Positions 48,729 to 61,110 of a stretch of 64,000 nt of DNA are shown here, in pieces (position 1 is the first letter of the stretch; each line of letters opens with the position of its first letter). The notes under the pieces are model-generated. The model was given only the letters and a program-made list of their open reading frames with translations. It made no database searches and was not told where the DNA came from. This stretch comes from Sthenelais limicola (Eukaryota; Annelida; Polychaeta; Phyllodocida; Sigalionidae). Position numbers and translations under genes: made by a program. The DNA is taken from the NCBI GenBank assembly GCA_942159475.1, contig OW804096.1, positions 131,616,941-131,680,940 on the forward strand, read 5' to 3'.

Positions 48729-50460
48729 CATTCATTTTTAAGTATATCTTTTGATATTAACACTATTATGATACAATTGTTATCTTATATTCATGTCAAC
48801 CCAGAAAAAAGGAAATATTAGGGGTTTAAAACAGATTAGAAGCCAAATTCTAACATCCATATTTCTATAACCATTCATGTTACCATGACAACCAGCATTA
48901 TTAACGTGAGTTCCGGTCTTTTAACCTATCTAGTAAATTCTCGTTCGACAGGAAGTGAACACCCTGCAGTCTCCGCTTTTACCTCTGCCACAGCGAACTG
49001 TTGGATGGTAGAACACTGTCGTACAATCCAATTTTAGTGAAACACTTTCGGAAGCCAAAGTGGTTCAATATTCAATTCTATAGCCGTGGCATTATCCAGT
49101 CAATGTCTACTAACTCCTGATACCGGATCTTTCATGGTTTACGAATACGTGATAGCTGAGAATGCTTCAAACTTGATCAGGGATGCAAGAGATCTCAACA
49201 TCAGCCATATGTTGTTTTAAATGGCCAGATATTCAGCCTTCAAAGGGGTTTAAGGATTTTCAGCTTAAGCAAGCCAGCGTATTAAAAGCTAGATACCTCG
49301 ATATCGTGCCAGAGCAAAGATCAAACAGCACAACAGATATATGAACATTGATTAGTGTGCCCAAAGGATATTAGGTAAAATTGATCATGGAGACCTTAGT
49401 CACTCAAGGCATTTAGGAGCAATCCTGTGAAATGCATATATAAACTAGCCTAGCATCTAATATAATTATTATAGAACCCCGTATAAATCTTGCTTACTTC
49501 CAACTTACTCTTACTCGATTTATAAAATTAGTAAGGAATGTCGATTGTCTGCATGTTAACAGGAGGCCATGATAGACCTGTGCTGATTGCGATTTCAATA
49601 AGAGCACAATAAATGCTTCGCGATTATACTGTAGGCCCAAGTTGTACGACGAGTCAGGCCAAATTAAGCTGGTCCGCTGCATTGTCTGTGTCCAACATTT
49701 ACCCAGGGCCAGAATGCCCGCAGTACAAGGGTCTTATTTACGGCCATTTGCCCGGTTCATTACGGGTGAACTATCTCTGTGTCACTCTCTGTACATATCC
49801 ACCTGCTTTATAAAGCAATTTCGTTTGCTGCGTTCATGTGTGTATACATATAGATGTCTCAGATTCACTCGGGGAAATTCTATTACCTGACTTTTTAAAA
49901 ATAATTGATTTCTAAGCGTCTGTTGATGCATGGATCGATATCTGGTACAAGTTTTCTTTTTCTTTCCTCATTTCTCCTGTCATAAACACTTGGTATCATA
50001 TCCGATTGATTGATTTCTCTTTAATCCTTTTTAATTTCTTTAAATAATAGTTTATTTATACTGCGCTGGGTTTATCAACTCCCTATTTATTTCAGGGTTT
50101 TTCACTTGCCCCAGTGTCAGCAATATTATACATATTTCCAAGTCGATTAACATACACATCTTTTTACAAGTAAAATCAAAAGTTATGGACCATTAAAGTG
50201 TACATCATCAATAAGATATGGTTATGACATTCTCTGGATATACTGGTCCAATTCCTTGTTGATCTTAAATGAAAACATAATATTCCCTGGTGAAGAATAT
50301 ATGATTATTCGAAACGTATGAAACATTAATAAACATCATTCAGCAACAACCATCCAACCTTGTCTCACATCCGGATTTGGTGTTTCATTCCCTTTCTACA
50401 TTTTATATCAAAAACAAAATAATCATATCTGACCAAATTTACTCGTTGCTTGACCTATAG
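43189..50460. other. Mostly non-coding stretch
   Basis: A frame of 46 codons at 48016-48153 (+) starts with ATG in strong context (AAGATGG) beside CTTCCGG, an ETS-like word, but it overlaps a 94-codon minus frame (48039-48323), so neither is firmly supported. An RFX-like motif GTTACCATGACAAC is near 48888. A GC-richer patch at 49620-49800 has two overlapping + frames. A long TA run is listed separately. Confidence 0.4.
48665..48725. repeat. (TA)n microsatellite, about 61 bp
   Basis: Alternating A and T with a single TT interruption near 48675. Likely to extrude as cruciform DNA and to vary in length. Confidence 0.95.
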
Positions 50461-50497
50461 GACTGAAGTTACCATTGTTTTGCCCCGAGGATTTAAA

Positions 50498-50526
50498 ATG
50501 AAACCAGCCGAAGGAAACGAGCGCCG
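50498..50526 (+). CDS. Candidate first (or internal) coding exon of a small protein
   Basis: ATG at 50498-50500 (A at -3) opens MKPAEGNER and runs into a consensus donor, CGCCG|GTGAGT, at 50526/50527, leaving two bases (CG) of the next codon. The acceptor at 52125/52126 supplies one base (T), giving CGT (Arg), so the phases agree. The frame is also open upstream to about 50425, and a possible acceptor (TTGACCTATAG) ends at 50460, so the exon could instead be internal, starting at 50461 and adding residues ending VLPRGFK. The intron would be 1,599 bp. Product unknown. Confidence 0.35.
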
Positions 50527-51248
50527 GTGAGTTATAAGGGAAGCCACTGCTGCAAAGGATTTCGGCGAGCCACCGAAATATAAGTCTGGGCTTTTATGAA
50601 GCAAAAATAACTCCCCAATCCTCCCCAATTTTTAAATTGACTTTTAGGTGCGTATAGGAAAAAAACGGAACAATAATTAGAAAATCTGTATAGTTTTGTA
50701 TCGATGTTAACTGAGAATGCAGCTTGAATTGCTTACTGCTCCACAATATAAAGATCGCTTTATATGTTAGGCAAATCGATTCTCATTTTTGAGAACGGAA
50801 GGAGAAGAACATATTAGCTTATGAAGAGATTTCGCCTTTTATTTATCATATAGACATACGTACGTTCAGCATAAGCTAGCACAGGGTTCGCTGTTTCTGC
50901 CATATAGACTACATCTTGCTAAGGCTTTTGGCATTATTAACCAGGAAAAACGATCTCCCCCAAACCAAGCTATTTAGCATTCCACCCCATCACACTGACT
51001 TCCCTCTTGGTCCCATCATACAATTTCGGCCTCCAGCCGCATCTATCTGTAGAATTAGGGCCACGGCAACCTTTAGGGACCTTTACTTTAGGTTCCTAAG
51101 TATTTAATACTATGGAGGATTGTAGGGTCTGAATGTCCGGCGCGAGGCCATTATAAATCCCATTTATAATTCAGATTATTGATAATTCGAAGAAAATTGG
51201 CCTAACCACTATAAAAAAAACAATCGGAGATTCGGGCAAGCTGAATAC

Positions 51249-51638
51249 TTATTTATAATCAGCCCCTGTGTCTGGCCAGCAGTATTGTCTGGTGTGATTA
51301 CCAATATTGTACATAGATAACAATTCAACGCCAACATCGCGAAACAGACTGGTCGCATCCCACGTTATATCTGACCCCGTCACCATCCACAATTCCCCGA
51401 AGATCGGGCAAATGGGCCTTTTATTAGCCTGTTTGCAGTCGGAATATAGAGTTCGTGGACAGTTAGGCTCTATTTCCCTTTTGTGGGATATCGATTGTAT
51501 ATTAGTTTTGCCGATAGCTATGCCACAGATATCGAATGTTGATGTCCCTTGTCGAATTTCACCCATGGTTTTATTAAAACTAATATCACTAATATAATAA
51601 TCTACTTTATCGACAATTCCTCTCAGGGCAACACGACA
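51249..51638 (-). CDS. Candidate coding frame on the minus strand inside the intron of the small-gene model
   Basis: The longest non-repetitive open frame in the window: 130 codons from just after an AG at 51639-51640 to TAA at 51249-51251. About one frame of this length is expected by chance. The peptide starts CRVALRGIVDKV, contains TFDICGIAIGK and NCPRTLYSDC, then GELWMVTGSD. The order (cysteine, xxALRGxV, TFxI, GxxWxxTG) loosely recalls an OB-fold NTR/TIMP-like domain, but this is a guess from pattern, not alignment. Six cysteines fit a secreted protein, yet no signal exon was found. The upstream splice site lacks a pyrimidine tract. It lies antisense within the intron of the + model at 50498-52291, so at most one may be right. 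Confidence 0.2.
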   Translation of the reverse strand, partial: CRVALRGIVDKVDYYISDISFNKTMGEIRQGTSTFDICGIAIGKTNIQSISHKREIEPNCPRTLYSDCKQANKRPICPIFGELWMVTGSDITWDATSLFRDVGVELLSMYNIGNHTRQYCWPDTGADYK

Positions 51639-52125
51639 CTTCTATTTATAGTTATGCATGGACCATGCCTCCGAATTTTGGATGTTGCCTTCTCCGTTGC
51701 TAAACATCATGTATTAATTTCATTGTTGTCTGCATCGACTTCTGTTTCATGACCATCAGAAGGTTGTGATAGAATATTGAAAATCTCTGATTGACTTGAA
51801 ATATAGTATTTCACTTCAATGCAGGCTCAGCTAACTCACGCTGACTCGTGCCTCCATATGCAATGATCCCTTTACAATACTCTAAGGGCGAGGAAAAGCT
51901 AAAAGGAAGGTTAAACACGAATGCATGATGATCTCTCGATAATTAGAACATGAATCCATAGTGCACGATAGGATATATGCTTGGTTTGACTTGAATATGT
52001 TGATCTAATCACATTTAATTGTTTTACCCAACCGCTAGACACATCTCTACAAAAAAAGAAATATTCCTCTATATCGAGTAAACGTAAAGGTTATGATTGT
52101 AAGTGAATCTAATTTCCTTCTCCAG

Positions 52126-52291
52126 TTCAAAAATATCTAAAGCTGACAAAGATCCTCTAGAGCATGCGCAGCGATTGGAAGGCCTTTGCCGTGCTATAGA
52201 TGATAGAAGAAGGCCATTCTATAGGTGGAAACAATTGCAAGAGCAATTATGCAAGCATTTGGACCGAGTTTGTTGCAAAAAGATGAATTGA
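52126..52291 (+). CDS. Candidate terminal exon of a small protein
   Basis: A textbook 3' splice site precedes it: branch-like TCTAAT, then TTCCTTCTCCAG ending at 52125. The frame entering with one base of a codon reads 54 residues to TGA at 52289-52291, including SKADKDPLEHAQRLEGLCR and FYRWKQLQEQLCKHLDRVCC. The segment is strongly helical in character, rich in R, K, E and Q, with four cysteines and no membrane span. With the exon at 50498-50526 the product would be about 64 residues, basic and probably not secreted. I do not recognise the family; a neuropeptide precursor tail or a small coiled-coil protein are both conceivable. An AATAAA lies 420 bases downstream. Confidence 0.38.
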
Positions 52292-52710
52292 TATATTCAT
52301 CTATTCTATTTATCTTAACAAAATGCATTATGAATTTGGATCATCTGAAAACGTCCGAACCTTAAGGAGGATTATTGTTTTTAAACTTATCCTCCAACTA
52401 ATCGTCAATTTAGTGATATTGCTGGTCTGGCTTGCCTTCCTGGCACTGACTCGACCTATAATAAGGGAATACGACCATGGGATTAGGAAGCATGTGATGA
52501 TGTGTGTAACGGTGGATACACCTCATGGTAGGCTCAGTGGATTTTGAGAGAGATCCACACAAAGGCATGGGGATCATGGTGACATTTACACAAGACTGCT
52601 GGGCTCAATGGTAGAGGTAGTATTCAGCTACAAAGAGGAAGGTCCATGTGTGTAGAAATAGCGCAGTGAGTAGCCCTGATTTACTGGTAGGGAGTCGACG
52701 GGTAAAGTCC

Positions 52711-52716
52711 AATAAA
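52711..52716 (+). terminator. Possible polyadenylation signal AATAAA
   Basis: The first canonical hexamer downstream of the candidate stop at 52291; a second is at 52856-52861. AATAAA is frequent in AT-rich DNA, so the assignment depends on the gene model being right. Confidence 0.25.
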
Positions 52717-52979
52717 ACACCAAGGAACAGAAGCAGTATTGCAGTTAGGATGTGGTATACCACCATAAAGATCAGCGAGAAGAAGAATGATAGAAATATA
52801 TGAATCTAAACATTGGCGACTCCGCTGTATATAGTGGGTGGTGGTGTCGAGGGAGAATAAAATACTGGTAGTATAAGATGCCTTACATGCCTTAGTATTT
52901 GATCAGGAGGAAGGCTATTATGATATTCATGAACTGTTGTCTATTCTTTCAGCTATACTATAGAGACAGAAGCATGGAC

Positions 52980-53040
52980 ACTAATTCCACATATGTATCC
53001 GATTATGTGCGTTTTATCTTAACATATCTGTGGAATTAGT
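52980..53040. repeat. Short hairpin, 12-bp perfect base stem
   Basis: ACTAATTCCACA at 52980-52991 pairs exactly with TGTGGAATTAGT at 53029-53040. A further five pairs (TATGT with ACATA) follow after a two-base bulge, leaving a loop of about 25 bases. The size and bulge are compatible with a small pre-microRNA-like hairpin, but the paired length is at the low limit and no known microRNA was recognised. Confidence 0.6.
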
Positions 53041-55984
53041 ATACTTTAAGAAAGTTAACATATGGATACTTTTCGTAAGTGATAGATATTCAAACATTAT
53101 GTCCATTTCACCTATGATTTTGTAGTATGAAACCACTAAGTGAACCAATCCCCTTCTCCATTGTGAATCATTTCATTACTGTACTCCTATTAGATGGTAT
53201 TGTTGATTGATATATCATAATCAGAGACCTCAATACACGATTGGAATTTAATTGATTCATCAGATGGAGAGATCACTTAACAAAGATTTTCCTTGATTTC
53301 TATACTCGAAGAACCTACTTAAGGTTCTAATTTTGTTTCATCGGTTCAAATCTATACAGACAACATAATCATAAATGGTAAAAACTTTCGGCATCACAAT
53401 TTTAAGAGAGTTTCTAATTCTCAAGGTTTCATTAATATCACCCCTGTTATCACTCTTTCTATTCCACCCTCAATATCTTCACGATTGGTATATCTTCATG
53501 GCTTATTCATTCGTTGTTTTCGTTTTATCATAATCCAACAATAATGGTAATATTTACAACTCTGTCACAGAGTAGAATTTTCCCCAATTAGCCCACCTAC
53601 TTTGCCATGCTATTGAGGAAGGGCATTACTTGATAAAAATGCCAGGCTAGGCAGTCTGATCGATGAGGCATTTATGCAGCGAGAACGCCTGTCACCAACT
53701 TCTGTTTACTCACGACCGTATTAATTGTGGTCTCGATAATGGCCTAAGACTTCTGCGGGACATTGGGATAGAGCTTGGCGGAAATCTATTCAAAGTTGAT
53801 GTATTATTGGGCGAGGTGTGAGGACATCTGCGTCTAACATTGTAAAGACTGCGGAATGTGATCAATCAGAAATGAAGGGTACCATAGCCAAACGAATAAA
53901 TTACCGAGGAAACTTTTGGCAGAATGTGCATATCACTACTCTTGTCGATATCGTCATTTGTGGGCGATTTTTCAATGTGTCGGAAACCATTGGATTAAGA
54001 ATGGATTAAAAATCCGACCAAGTTGTCTGGTTTTGACAGCAGCACAGTGCAAAAAGAATCCATTTAAAATTTCACTACCGCTATTAATCACGGCAATAAC
54101 ACCTCTGAAATAAGCTCATCAGTAATCATCACCTTCGTAGACAGGCGATATCAAGATTAAAAAACAGGATGCTTCATTTTATCCTTGGTCTGCCTGAATA
54201 CAGCTTCATGCATTAAGTTGTGGGCTGTTGGCGATTTATTGCGTTTTTAAATTAGATGTTTAAACCTGGACATTCCAGAACCGCTCCAAGCATCTGGTCA
54301 ATGTCTTTTGATCTAAAATAAATATATGATTGCATAAAACCCTCGCTAGATCATTGAGGGTTAATAACATTGTTGACATATTGTAGATGAGAGTCACTTA
54401 TGGAGGATAGAAGATGCCCTAGCTCTTTACGAATAATCCTTGCTGTGTGCTTATTTATGTAAACTATTACATTATCTCTTGCATAATGGGCTACGTACCG
54501 TAGAGATGATGATAGAAGTAATTACAAGTGTAATAAATTAATTGATTCTGCAATCCAAATTACCTCAGGGTTAAAACTTTTTTTGCTAATTTTCAGTTGA
54601 TTCCAACCTGTTAATGGGGTGTAATTGGGCATAGGGATGGGTATTAAGCAATCAGCCGTTATTTCCTTCAGGTCAAACTTGGTCATGGTGCCTGGGAGTA
54701 TTTTTAGACACGACAGTTCACATGTCTGGCGATGATTCACCATTCCACTTCCCAATATTATTATCAGAAGCTTAAATGGAAATGTTGAGTTAAGCAAGCG
54801 GTATAGGGGCTTAATGGGAATATTGCCACATGACTAGTTGATCCATATTATATATGGGATATGATCATGCTGGGCGAAATCAAATGGAAGAATGTTTGGA
54901 TTTACGGAGCCACATAAAAATAACTTATTCGTCAGTAATATTACCTTAGTCACTTCCATGAACGGTCCTGGGGTTATAACCAAATTAGGCAGAGCCTAAA
55001 AAAATAATGACCTCCATTTTGGGCATGGTGGTGTAGCCCCTCACCATCGGTCGTTAATCCTTTGTTGCATCAAGATTATGTGATTGCTGGATAGAGGGTA
55101 GTCACAGGGTGATATGAACTGCATCCACCTATCTGAAATGAAATGCTTCTTGACCATTTTCCACAATCATTTTAATAATGAACATCTGAAGTATAAATAT
55201 TACTACGTACTTAGCTTTCTTTGCCATCTTCTGTGGTACCGACTAAATGTTAATTTGAACCCATGTCGATTGTTTTTACTAAAACAAATGCGGCAAAGAT
55301 TATTCACATAAATGTGCAGTAATATGACGAGGGATCTCGGAAATGCCTATTCGACCCTATCAAAACTTAGATTTCTTAGACAGGGGTTGATTTAAAAAAC
55401 TACTTTGGCATGCAATATATAAAAGTAAATTTATTCTCATTGCATACCACCAAGCACTCACCTGTATCGTGCACGAGCGTTTGTGTGTATCGCCACCATG
55501 TCGCAACAATAACGGGCTAACGCAAAAGAACCCTTGTTTTGTTGCCTCTTGACGTCAGATAAGATTCTTTTATGTGCATGTCGATGGTATTTATAGCTGT
55601 GCACGCTTCACAAGAACAATGAATATGGATAGCTTTATGGGTTGAACAGGTCCCATTTGAACCAAGTTGATATAAACATGTCTCCTAGTCATAAATAATC
55701 GTCGTCTTCAGGAGAACTTATAGGCTCCATAATAATTGCAGCCATGGGGGGGAATCCGACAATCACGAACCCCGTTTTCATTATGTGATTTCATGAAGAT
55801 TCATCTTGGCATGCATGAAAATGCCCTCATCTATCAAATCTACGATCTGTATAGGATATTACAGCTACATTCCTAATTTTAACATCGGTCAAAAACTGAG
55901 ATTTTTAAGATTTTCTACTATTTGTTCCGTTCTTTCCCAACCCATCTGAAAGTCATTTTACCAATATTTTGGAGGATTGTGTTT

Positions 55985-56019
55985 GGTTGTTTTTGTTTTT
56001 GTTTTGTTTTTGTTTTTGC
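55985..56019. repeat. (GTTTTT)n-like simple repeat
   Basis: Tandem GTTTT and GTTTTT units form a T/G-only stretch. Confidence 0.85.
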
Positions 56020-59000
56020 TATACAAGGCTTCATAAAACAAAGTTTGCATTTATTTTTTGGGGACCCGCCGAGCTCCTTTCGAACGGTGGCTTTCAGTGT
56101 GGCTTCACTTTTTATCGCTCACCGGCGGCCGTTTTTCTCTCGGCTGATCCGATTTCAGATTCTTGTATAAACATAATTCTAAAAGCAGCAGAATATTGAT
56201 GAATTCGGTCCTATAAGTCATAATAAGAGTAAATTTGGTCAGATTTTTCTTGTACTACCTGAGAATACAGTCAAACTTAGGGTCCTAAAACCACAACTCA
56301 TCCTCATATTATTGTACCAAAATTAAATAATGCTTTTTCTAGGAAAGCCGGGTGACAAAAATAATGAAACATCTCGCCTTACTAGGTAGAGCATGAAGGC
56401 CTTGTATTTTGGATGGTACACTAAAAAAGATTGCTTCAGGCAAGTGAACTGTTTCCTGAGGACATTGAATCACCCATCCCGAGTCTAGCCGCCGAGGAAG
56501 TTAATAGTGGGTGGGTGTAAATTGGATATGAGTTGGTGGTAAGTGCTTATTTGGGCCAGTAAGATGCTGTGATAATTGAACATCCGACCGTATTTAGATG
56601 ACTTACAATGTCTGTCGGCCTTGTATTGGTTCTATACGAACCCCATTTTTATATTCAAGGATCGAGAGAATACAATGAGCTTTTGATAGAAATGTATTAC
56701 CTGCAGGCTTTACAAATTAGCTTTCCTGAGCAAAGTAATTGCCTCAAGGTGTAAGTCCCTCCTTTACCCTGAGTGTAAGACGCAGGTTTATAATTTTAGC
56801 TGATTCGTTGCTTGGAGTGGCTCACAGAATCATTCAAGCATTCTGCCCTGGTGTGTGGATCCAGGGCCGGAAAATTAGATTTGTCGGGGAGCAAATCGTG
56901 TGTAGCATTTGCCTTTCTTGTAGATAGAATCACTTCTTAAAACATTGGTTACATAGGCGGGGCTACCAAGAACGAATTCCTATTAGTCTAACTCTTCGTT
57001 CAGAAGTTCAAACATTAGTTACAGTACTTTCCCTTGTCGGAGAAAGAATTCAGAAGACGATCGGCGGTGCCTAATGTATGGGAAGGTCGATGAGCCTTGA
57101 TAGCATCTATATCAACCTCAGATCTGTTAGGAGTGCTTAGAACTGTATTGGGTAGTTAATTTTTGCCAATGGAGTCTGCCTGAAAAGGTCGAGAGTAACA
57201 CATTTGTACCTCAAGAATGAATGGAATTCTTTTTTACAACAGATGGTGTTGTGTTTTCCCACACTACGACGTGCAAATCCACACTTCTGCGTACTATACT
57301 GCACGCTATAGACCATATGTCAGGATGTCTGTTAAGTGTTTTACCCTCAATTAGAGATCAACCAGTGGAATAGATTTAGGAGATTCCTGTTTTACTTTTC
57401 ATCGCTGCGAAATGTCGAAACGTCCGGCAGCCTGCCTCGCACACATTATATAGATGGTGATTGTGCTACAGTAACTATGACTTATAGCAAGATCATGTAA
57501 TTTACAAATGATTCTTTTATTTTAAAAAAATCAAATCAATAGTGGGTAATGAATGTCCTGTTTACATTTGAGCACTTCTGTGTGCATGATAATGATATTT
57601 AAATATCCAGCCTCTTTGGGTCGATTGGTGAAATATTCCTTGGATACTTATAATTGTAGTATATCTGTAACTCAACCCAATCTTTAGAATGAAAATCAGG
57701 CCAATTTAAGTTAAACTAGGGTTGTCGATGAGCCCTGTTAAGAATACAGGGCGATAAAATAATCTCAAGTAGCTCTTCCAGACGGACAATCAAAGAAAAA
57801 ATATTCCACCTCCAGGTATGCTTCCCTGTGGAAACATCTGTGATATTATTCCATTTACTGTCACTATGTTTGAGAATTTGGTATGGGAAACAGACCTTTT
57901 TAAAATTCGAATAGGCCAAATGAATATTAGAATATATTACTCCAAAATGCATGTTATACCCGTAACGTCGGTTTTCAGGCACTATAGTTGCAGACGACAC
58001 TTTATGCCCCGCCGCCAGAATCGATGACAAACATTTGGAAAGTATATATAAATGTCCGGATTTGTAGACCTTTAGGAGTGTAGGCTAAAATGTGGTCAGT
58101 TGGAACAAATCAAACATATATCGAGTTGCACAGTTCTATACAAGCAGTCCCTTAATATCTGAATGTTCAAAATGCTATTCGTATATCAGACTTTTCGAAT
58201 GTAAACTTATGATTACTCGGATCTAAAACACTCGGATCTGAAACATTAAAGCTTTAATGCTGCTGCCAACACGCTATTGCTCCGCTTCCATCGTGATTAA
58301 ACCATTCGTTATTTCATAAAGGATTTCCAATGAGTCCGTAGCTGAATGAAAAGATATTGTAAATCCGTCTGTCATTATAAGGTATAGTATTTCTGATGGT
58401 CTTCCATCACGGTATGTGACAATTAAATACTATGAGGATTTGGTCACAGGACGGTGATTGATTTATACTAGTGGAAACCACATCCCCATCTGTAATATAT
58501 GGGATATCTGCGAAATGTATGCCGATCACCTTAGAGCCTTCCCTCTACTTCATCACATATAATCTGCCCATAAACCTTAGCCAACCTGATCATCAATCCT
58601 GGCGAGTTTATCGATGCCTACTCGCTTGGTAATAAAGGGAGATAGAAGGACCATTTCTCAGATCTAAATGAATTACAGCCTACTTCTGCCTCTTGTGTTG
58701 TGAATCTCTCCGACTTCTTTGGATTGATACCGCTGCGCTTTGCTCCGATCTCACCCTTGCTCGTCGGCAGAATCTATTTCTCATTAACCCTACTATTAAC
58801 CTCTGTATTTACAATTGCCTTTCACTGGGTTGCAATATCTGTGTCACCAATCTAGCACCACCGGTTCTTTTTCATAATAACGGACTGCTACTTATCTCCC
58901 AAAGCAAATTATCATTCAACCTCATGGGACTTTTCCCACTTTCTGTAAAGAATTCCACGAATGATAAGCGTAGATAATCAACCACTGGAGATAGAACGTT

Positions 59001-59224
59001 GCCGAGCCTGGCTCACAAGTTCCCGACAAGTTCATCTCTGCCACATTTATCACTTGAGCTCTGCAAATAAAACTAAACCCAGAGACACCAACTAACTCTG
59101 TTTATTCGTCCAGGGTCACATGGGCAAGCAACTGTTCCCTCCAAAATCTAAAACATTGTAATGAATTAATGGACCCTGGACACATCTATTGTCAAGGAAT
59201 TCATCAAGAGTTTTGAGTATCTCT

Positions 59225-59243
59225 CCCCCCCCCCTCCCCACCC
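59225..59243. repeat. C-rich run
   Basis: C runs of 10, 4 and 3 bases separated by single T or A. It forms a G-rich tract on the minus strand with partial quadruplex potential and is a likely length-variable site. Confidence 0.85.
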
Positions 59244-60750
59244 ACGAGAAGCAAACTTCAAAAGCTTCCCAGGGACCACGTATTATAACTATATAGTAGA
59301 ACCTTCAGATCACGCTGAACATTTATCAACACAGTCATATCTTCTATGGCAGAAATCCATTCCATTTTTGTGAGTCTTTCTACGTGTCTTTCTACATCTA
59401 TATAGGACCCTGTATTGCCTTGATATCGATAAGAACAACAAACCTGTACAGAAGCCATTCTACAAGACCGTATGTATGATAGAAAAAAAACACTAGAGCC
59501 TACGTGTATAGATTTCATCCCGGATAGAAGGAGATATCATCAAAGGCTACATCATGATCACGAGGGAATCTTTGTCATATGTAAAAAAAGGATTGCTATC
59601 AGTCTCCTGCGCTGTCCTAGGCCATTAACACATTAAAAGCGACACATTTCCAAAGATCCAAAAGTCGCTTTCGAGGTTAAAAAGTATTGAACCTAAAACT
59701 AATTATGTTCAGCATCCTTTCAGCCCTATTTAAGAAATATAAAGGTCAATATTCTATCGTTTTAAATAACCTTTCAGCACTCCAGATCTTCTATAGCTTA
59801 AGATACTGTTTGAGACAGAAAGGAAAAAGGTTGATGAAATTAGGAAATCATCTTTATATGAGCATATAACCAACAATCTTTCCTTCCAAGCACTATTGGA
59901 GCCATTTTAATATGATGTTGTTTAGAATAGAATTGTACAGATTAACACAATGTTTGTCATTATCACATGTAAATGTTGTGATTGGTTGAACATTATTTCA
60001 TTCAGGCTTCCAAATGTTTGAGGAGATTTACTTTCGATAGACTATTAGACTTAACCTATTTAAACCGAAGTTTGCGAAAATTATTCAATCATCTTAAAAC
60101 TTTAATAGAATGATTGGAGAGGTACTGTGAGTACATGGGAGAAATTTGATGAAATGTGCTTAAATAAGTTCTGAGATGTAGGGTGGGTTGAACACGGCCC
60201 CTCTAGGCAAATATGGGGGCAAATCTGGGACCCCAGTGGAGACTAGGGTATACATAACAATGATATAATAGAGCATATTAGTGGAGTTAGTGGAGGCCCC
60301 AAAAGGCTAATTTTGAGATGGACTTTGGTAAATTTGTTCAACCTCTATAATTTTAGATGGGACCACATTCTGAAATATGAAAATGGTTTTCATGGCAACC
60401 GATGATTGGTATTTTCCTCACATTTTAGGGGGAGATAGCCAGATAATTTTATCTATTCAACATATAACAGAAAGCAGAAATTTGTTATGATAGGTCTCTT
60501 GGTAAACAATTAGATGATATATATATTCCTAGATTTTACATATTTTAGGCAACCACATGGCAACCACATTTTATCTCCAGATTTTTCCTGAACAATTGAC
60601 TTCGTGTGTTTGAATAACAATAATATCCGGAAATTTTACAATGTTAGTAATGGCCCTTATTTTTGGAGATCAGATCTATGACATAAATACGTCTAATCAA
60701 ACCGTTGCTATGGCAATCAATTGCCATGGAAACCAATAGATTTGATTGTA

Positions 60751-60765
60751 TTGTTGTTGTTGTTG
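60751..60765. repeat. (TTG)n microsatellite
   Basis: Five TTG units. Confidence 0.85.
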
Positions 60766-60812
60766 ACAAGATATCTCATAGAAGTGTTCTTAGAGCCCTA
60801 TCGCATGTATAA

Positions 60813-61107
60813 GGGGTGACGTCAAAATAGGGTCAGGACGGCCCCGACGGCTGCAACGCGGCTGCAACGGCCACAACCCTGATGGCACTTTTTCAGTGAC
60901 AGGGTCGCCACCTGTGTCGCCACCTCTGTCAAACTTCAGTGAAATACTGTTAAACCGAGTGCTGACCAGGACCTGCCTGTGACCTGGATGAGAGCTAGTT
61001 GTCATATATATATGTAGCCTACTTGTCTCTGAACTGGATGCAACTATAATTCCACTTTGGACGCGACCATAGTCACGGCCATTGCGACACTATTTTGACG
61101 TCACCCC
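60813..61107. mobile_element. PIF/Harbinger-type MITE, 295 bp, TAA target duplication
   Basis: Terminal inverted repeats of 22 bp (60813-60834 and 61086-61107) begin GGGGTGACGTCAAAATAG and differ at one position. They are flanked by TAA on both sides (60810-60812 and 61108-61110), the three-base TWA duplication typical of PIF/Harbinger. The interior is GC-richer than its surroundings, with repeated GGCTGCAAC and ACGGCC words; no transposase is present. A CREB/ATF core (TGACGTCA) is built into both terminal repeats. Confidence 0.87.
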
Positions 61108-61110
61108 TAA

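Larger units (their letters stand above)
52292..60812. other. Possible 3' UTR, then mostly non-coding DNA
   Basis: After the stop of the small-gene model comes a 75-codon hydrophobic frame (52323-52547) of doubtful value. Further right, short frames with splice-like edges occur at 54569-54769 (-), 56123-56174 (-, ATG and GTGAGC donor) and 56440-56520 (+, behind CTTCAG), but none connects to another exon. The 104-codon minus frame at 57716-58030 is within chance. From 60380 rightward, CCATGGCAAC-type words become frequent. Confidence 0.4.

Noticed and set aside
52323..52547. 75-codon + frame with a long hydrophobic stretch right after the candidate small gene
   Set aside because: It would lie in the 3' UTR; hydrophobic frames arise easily in T-rich DNA, and no acceptor or good start context is present.
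56123..56520. Short minus frame with ATG and GTGAGC donor (56123-56174) and a 27-codon + frame after CTTCAG (56440-56520)
   Set aside because: Each has one plausible signal but no partner exon in matching phase; on opposite strands they cannot support each other.
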